This document shows positions 62,192-64,000 of a stretch of DNA of 64,000 nt, piece after piece. Within the stretch, counting starts at the first letter, position 1, and each line of letters begins with the position of its first letter. Source of the DNA: Pseudomonas sp. ABC1. GTDB lineage: Bacteria; Pseudomonadota; Gammaproteobacteria; Pseudomonadales; Pseudomonadaceae. Location: NCBI RefSeq assembly GCF_013395055.1, contig NZ_CP058349.1, positions 3,099,501-3,163,500 on the forward strand. The letters run 5' to 3'. The notes below the pieces were generated by a model, which worked only from the letters and a program-made list of their open reading frames with translations, was not told the origin of the DNA and searched no databases. Position numbers and translations under genes: made by a program.

Positions 62192-64000
62192 TCAGGGGGC
62201 GCGACTGAGCAGGTTGCGCAGTTGATCTTTTTCTTCGCCATTAAGTTCACCCTGTCGCGCCTTGCGGAGCAGGTTCTCCAGGCTGCGCTCGCGTTGTCTG
62301 GCTGCAAGGCTGGTTATGGTGTCGAAAAACTGTTGTTCAAGGTTCTCGCTGGAAATCAGCCACTCCTTCTCCGCCAGGGCGCGCAATAGCCTGCCCTGTT
62401 CCGTTCCGTGCCAGCGTGCGATCAGTTGCAGGCTGCGCAGGCCGGGGGCTTTCTGCAGGGTGCCGAGGAGGGCGACGAGCAGTTGTGCGTAGGTGTCGTC
62501 CTCGCCGGCGAAGTGGCTGACTTCTTCCACGCGCTGAGCCAGCTGCGGGTGGTGCAGGAGTGTGCGCAGCGCTGTGAGCGTCGGTGGTTCGACGCTGGTG
62601 GGTGTGCGTGGCTGGCGAGGTGGGCGCTCTTCGCGTCGAGTGTTGCGCACGCGTTCGGTTTTCCAGTCTTTGTTCTTGCCTTTGCGTGGCGGCGTGTCGC
62701 CCTGCCAGCTGGTGTCCTGGTAGAAATCCGGTGGTGCGTCGGTGGCGGGGTAGGCTGGCTCGTAGTGGTCGTACGGCGGGTGGTCTTCGTGCCCGGGGGC
62801 TGTGGCGATGCTGGGCGCGGCTTCGCCTTCCAGGCCGGTGAGTTCCTTGAGGTGCCGGCGCATCAGGGCGCGCAGGTTGCTGCCGGGGACCTTGTCGATC
62901 AGGGGGGCGGCGAGGGCGGCCAGGTGTGCCTTGCCCTCCAGGGAGCGCGGATCGGCTTCTTCGGCCAGTTGCTGGAACAGGTAGTCGGCCAGCGGTTGGG
63001 CCTGTTGCTGGATGCGGGCGAGGAAGGCTTCGTGGCCTTCGCTGCGCACCAGGCTGTCCGGGTCTTCGCCTTCGGGCAGGAACAGGAAGCGGGCGCGCAG
63101 GCCGTCCTGCAGGCTTGAAAGTGTGGCCTCCAGTGCGCGCCAGGCGGCCTTGCGGCCTGCTGCGTCACCGTCGAAACAGAACAGTACGCTGGGTGTCAGG
63201 CGGAACAGGCGCTTGAGGTGTTCCTCGCTGGTGGCTGTACCTAAGGTGGCCACGGCGTTGCGCAGGCCTTGCTGGGCGAGGGCGATGACGTCCATGTAGC
63301 CTTCCACCACGATGATTTCATCGAGATCGCGGTTGGCCTGGCGCGCTTCGTACAGGCCGTAGAGTTCCTGGCTTTTGTGGAAGACCGGGGTTTCCGGCGA
63401 GTTGAGGTACTTGGGCTTGTCATCGCCCAGCACGCGCCCGCCGAAGGCGATCACACGCCCACGGCTGTCGCGGATGGGAAACATGATGCGGTCGCGGAAG
63501 CGGTCGTAGCGCTTGCCGCTGTCGGCGTTCTCGATCAGCAGGCCGGCATCGATCATGGCCTTTTGCTGCAGGGCGTCGCCGCCCAGGTGTTTCATCAGGT
63601 TGTCCCAGCCGGGCGGGGCGAAGCCAAGGGCAAAGTCGCGGGCGATGACGCCGGACAGGCCACGGCCCTTGAGATAGTCGATGGCGGCCTTGCGCGCAGG
63701 GTGCCCCTTGAGGGCCTGGCGATAGAAGTCGGTTGCGGCCGACAGCAGCGGGTAGAGCGGCGAGTCGGTCGGCTGGCGTGGGCGATTGCCGCGACCGCTT
63801 TCCTCGCGAGGTACTTCCATTCCGGCGCGACGCGCCAGCTCCTCGACCGCCTCGGGGAATTCGAGGTTGTCGTGGTCCATGACGAAGCCGAGGGCGTTGC
63901 CGCCCGCGCCGCAGCCGAAGCAGTAGTAGAACTGTTTGTCCGGGCTGACGCTGAAGGACGGTGTCTTTTCCTTGTGGAAAGGACAGCAGGCCATGTAGTT
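62192..64000 (-). CDS. dnaG: DNA primase DnaG (N-terminus cut by window end)
   Basis: The gene encodes bacterial primase. The zinc-binding domain is partly visible (CCPFHKEKTPSF, YYCFGCGAGG). The TOPRIM core has VVEGYMDVIAL, and a C-terminal DnaB-binding domain follows a low-complexity linker around residues 400-450. The frame runs off the window end at 64000, so roughly the first 40 residues, including the start and first cysteines, lie outside. A methionine near 63994 is internal, not the start. Confidence 0.95.
   Translation of the reverse strand, partial: NYMACCPFHKEKTPSFSVSPDKQFYYCFGCGAGGNALGFVMDHDNLEFPEAVEELARRAGMEVPREESGRGNRPRQPTDSPLYPLLSAATDFYRQALKGHPARKAAIDYLKGRGLSGVIARDFALGFAPPGWDNLMKHLGGDALQQKAMIDAGLLIENADSGKRYDRFRDRIMFPIRDSRGRVIAFGGRVLGDDKPKYLNSPETPVFHKSQELYGLYEARQANRDLDEIIVVEGYMDVIALAQQGLRNAVATLGTATSEEHLKRLFRLTPSVLFCFDGDAAGRKAAWRALEATLSSLQDGLRARFLFLPEGEDPDSLVRSEGHEAFLARIQQQAQPLADYLFQQLAEEADPRSLEGKAHLAALAAPLIDKVPGSNLRALMRRHLKELTGLEGEAAPSIATAPGHEDHPPYDHYEPAYPATDAPPDFYQDTSWQGDTPPRKGKNKDWKTERVRNTRREERPPRQPRTPTSVEPPTLTALRTLLHHPQLAQRVEEVSHFAGEDDTYAQLLVALLGTLQKAPGLRSLQLIARWHGTEQGRLLRALAEKEWLISSENLEQQFFDTITSLAARQRERSLENLLRKARQGELNGEEKDQLRNLLSRAP

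Overview
The window is one continuous piece of a high-GC gammaproteobacterial chromosome and looks like Pseudomonas in the broad sense. The signs are the dnaG-rpoD pair, a Vfr-type Crp regulator next to an OsmC protein and the trp genes, a pilT/pilU pair beside yggS-proC-yggT-yggU-metX-metW-rdgB-hemW, a glnK-amtB operon with a sigma-54 promoter, and a PAS-MCP/GGDEF-EAL pair. The species cannot be fixed from the sequence alone. The first gene (msbA) and the last gene (dnaG) are cut by the window edges.

Layout. 0-6 kb: lipopolysaccharide core and O-antigen genes behind msbA (GT4 glycosyltransferase, WaaL-like ligase, and a convergent kinase/GT2 pair), then a methyltransferase and a YbaY-type lipoprotein. 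6-11 kb: BCCT choline/betaine transporter, PhzF-like isomerase, YifB/ComM ATPase and UbiK. 11-14.5 kb: nitrogen-controlled glnK-amtB-amt operon, with tandem NtrC-like boxes upstream of a -24/-12 promoter. 14.5-23 kb: zinc alcohol dehydrogenase, OsmC, vfr, and the rpe-gph-trpL-trpE-trpG-trpD-trpC cluster with a Trp-rich leader peptide. 23-28 kb: Rpn-like nuclease and a FecI/FecR/TonB-receptor iron-signalling set. 28-36.5 kb: hemW-rdgB-metW-metX and yggU-yggT-proC-yggS housekeeping genes, interrupted by an intact IS4-family element that sits inside a palindromic repeat. 36.5-45 kb: twitching ATPases pilT and pilU, a TM2 protein, a small regulator, a PAS chemoreceptor, a FixL-type PAS-GGDEF-EAL enzyme and MetY. 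45-52.7 kb: transporters, one inactivated by a 472-bp perfect tandem duplication, and a cobalamin-riboswitch-controlled solitary CbiM-like protein. 59.4-64 kb: a CAU tRNA, a DUF1543 protein, rpoD and dnaG.

The accessory region is 52.70-59.47 kb, a genomic island in the 3' half of the tRNA(CAU) gene. Identical 48-bp tRNA-derived repeats bound it, its cargo is clearly AT-richer than the chromosome, and no integrase is left. It carries a tight three-gene operon: a PD-(D/E)XK nuclease-like protein of the sce7726 type, an sce7725-type protein, and a zinc-ribbon/HEPN-like/RES-domain putative NAD+ phosphorylase. It also carries a frameshifted OGG-fold DNA glycosylase, an intact IS5-family element and a decayed IS3-family element. 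The three-gene operon is the best candidate for an undescribed system, most likely anti-phage defence or a toxin system. That function is inference.

Other points of note are the reversible-looking 472-bp duplication in the MHS transporter, the poly-G frameshift in the glycosylase gene, the conserved FixL haem-ligand spacing in the GGDEF-EAL protein, and the compound nitrogen promoter.
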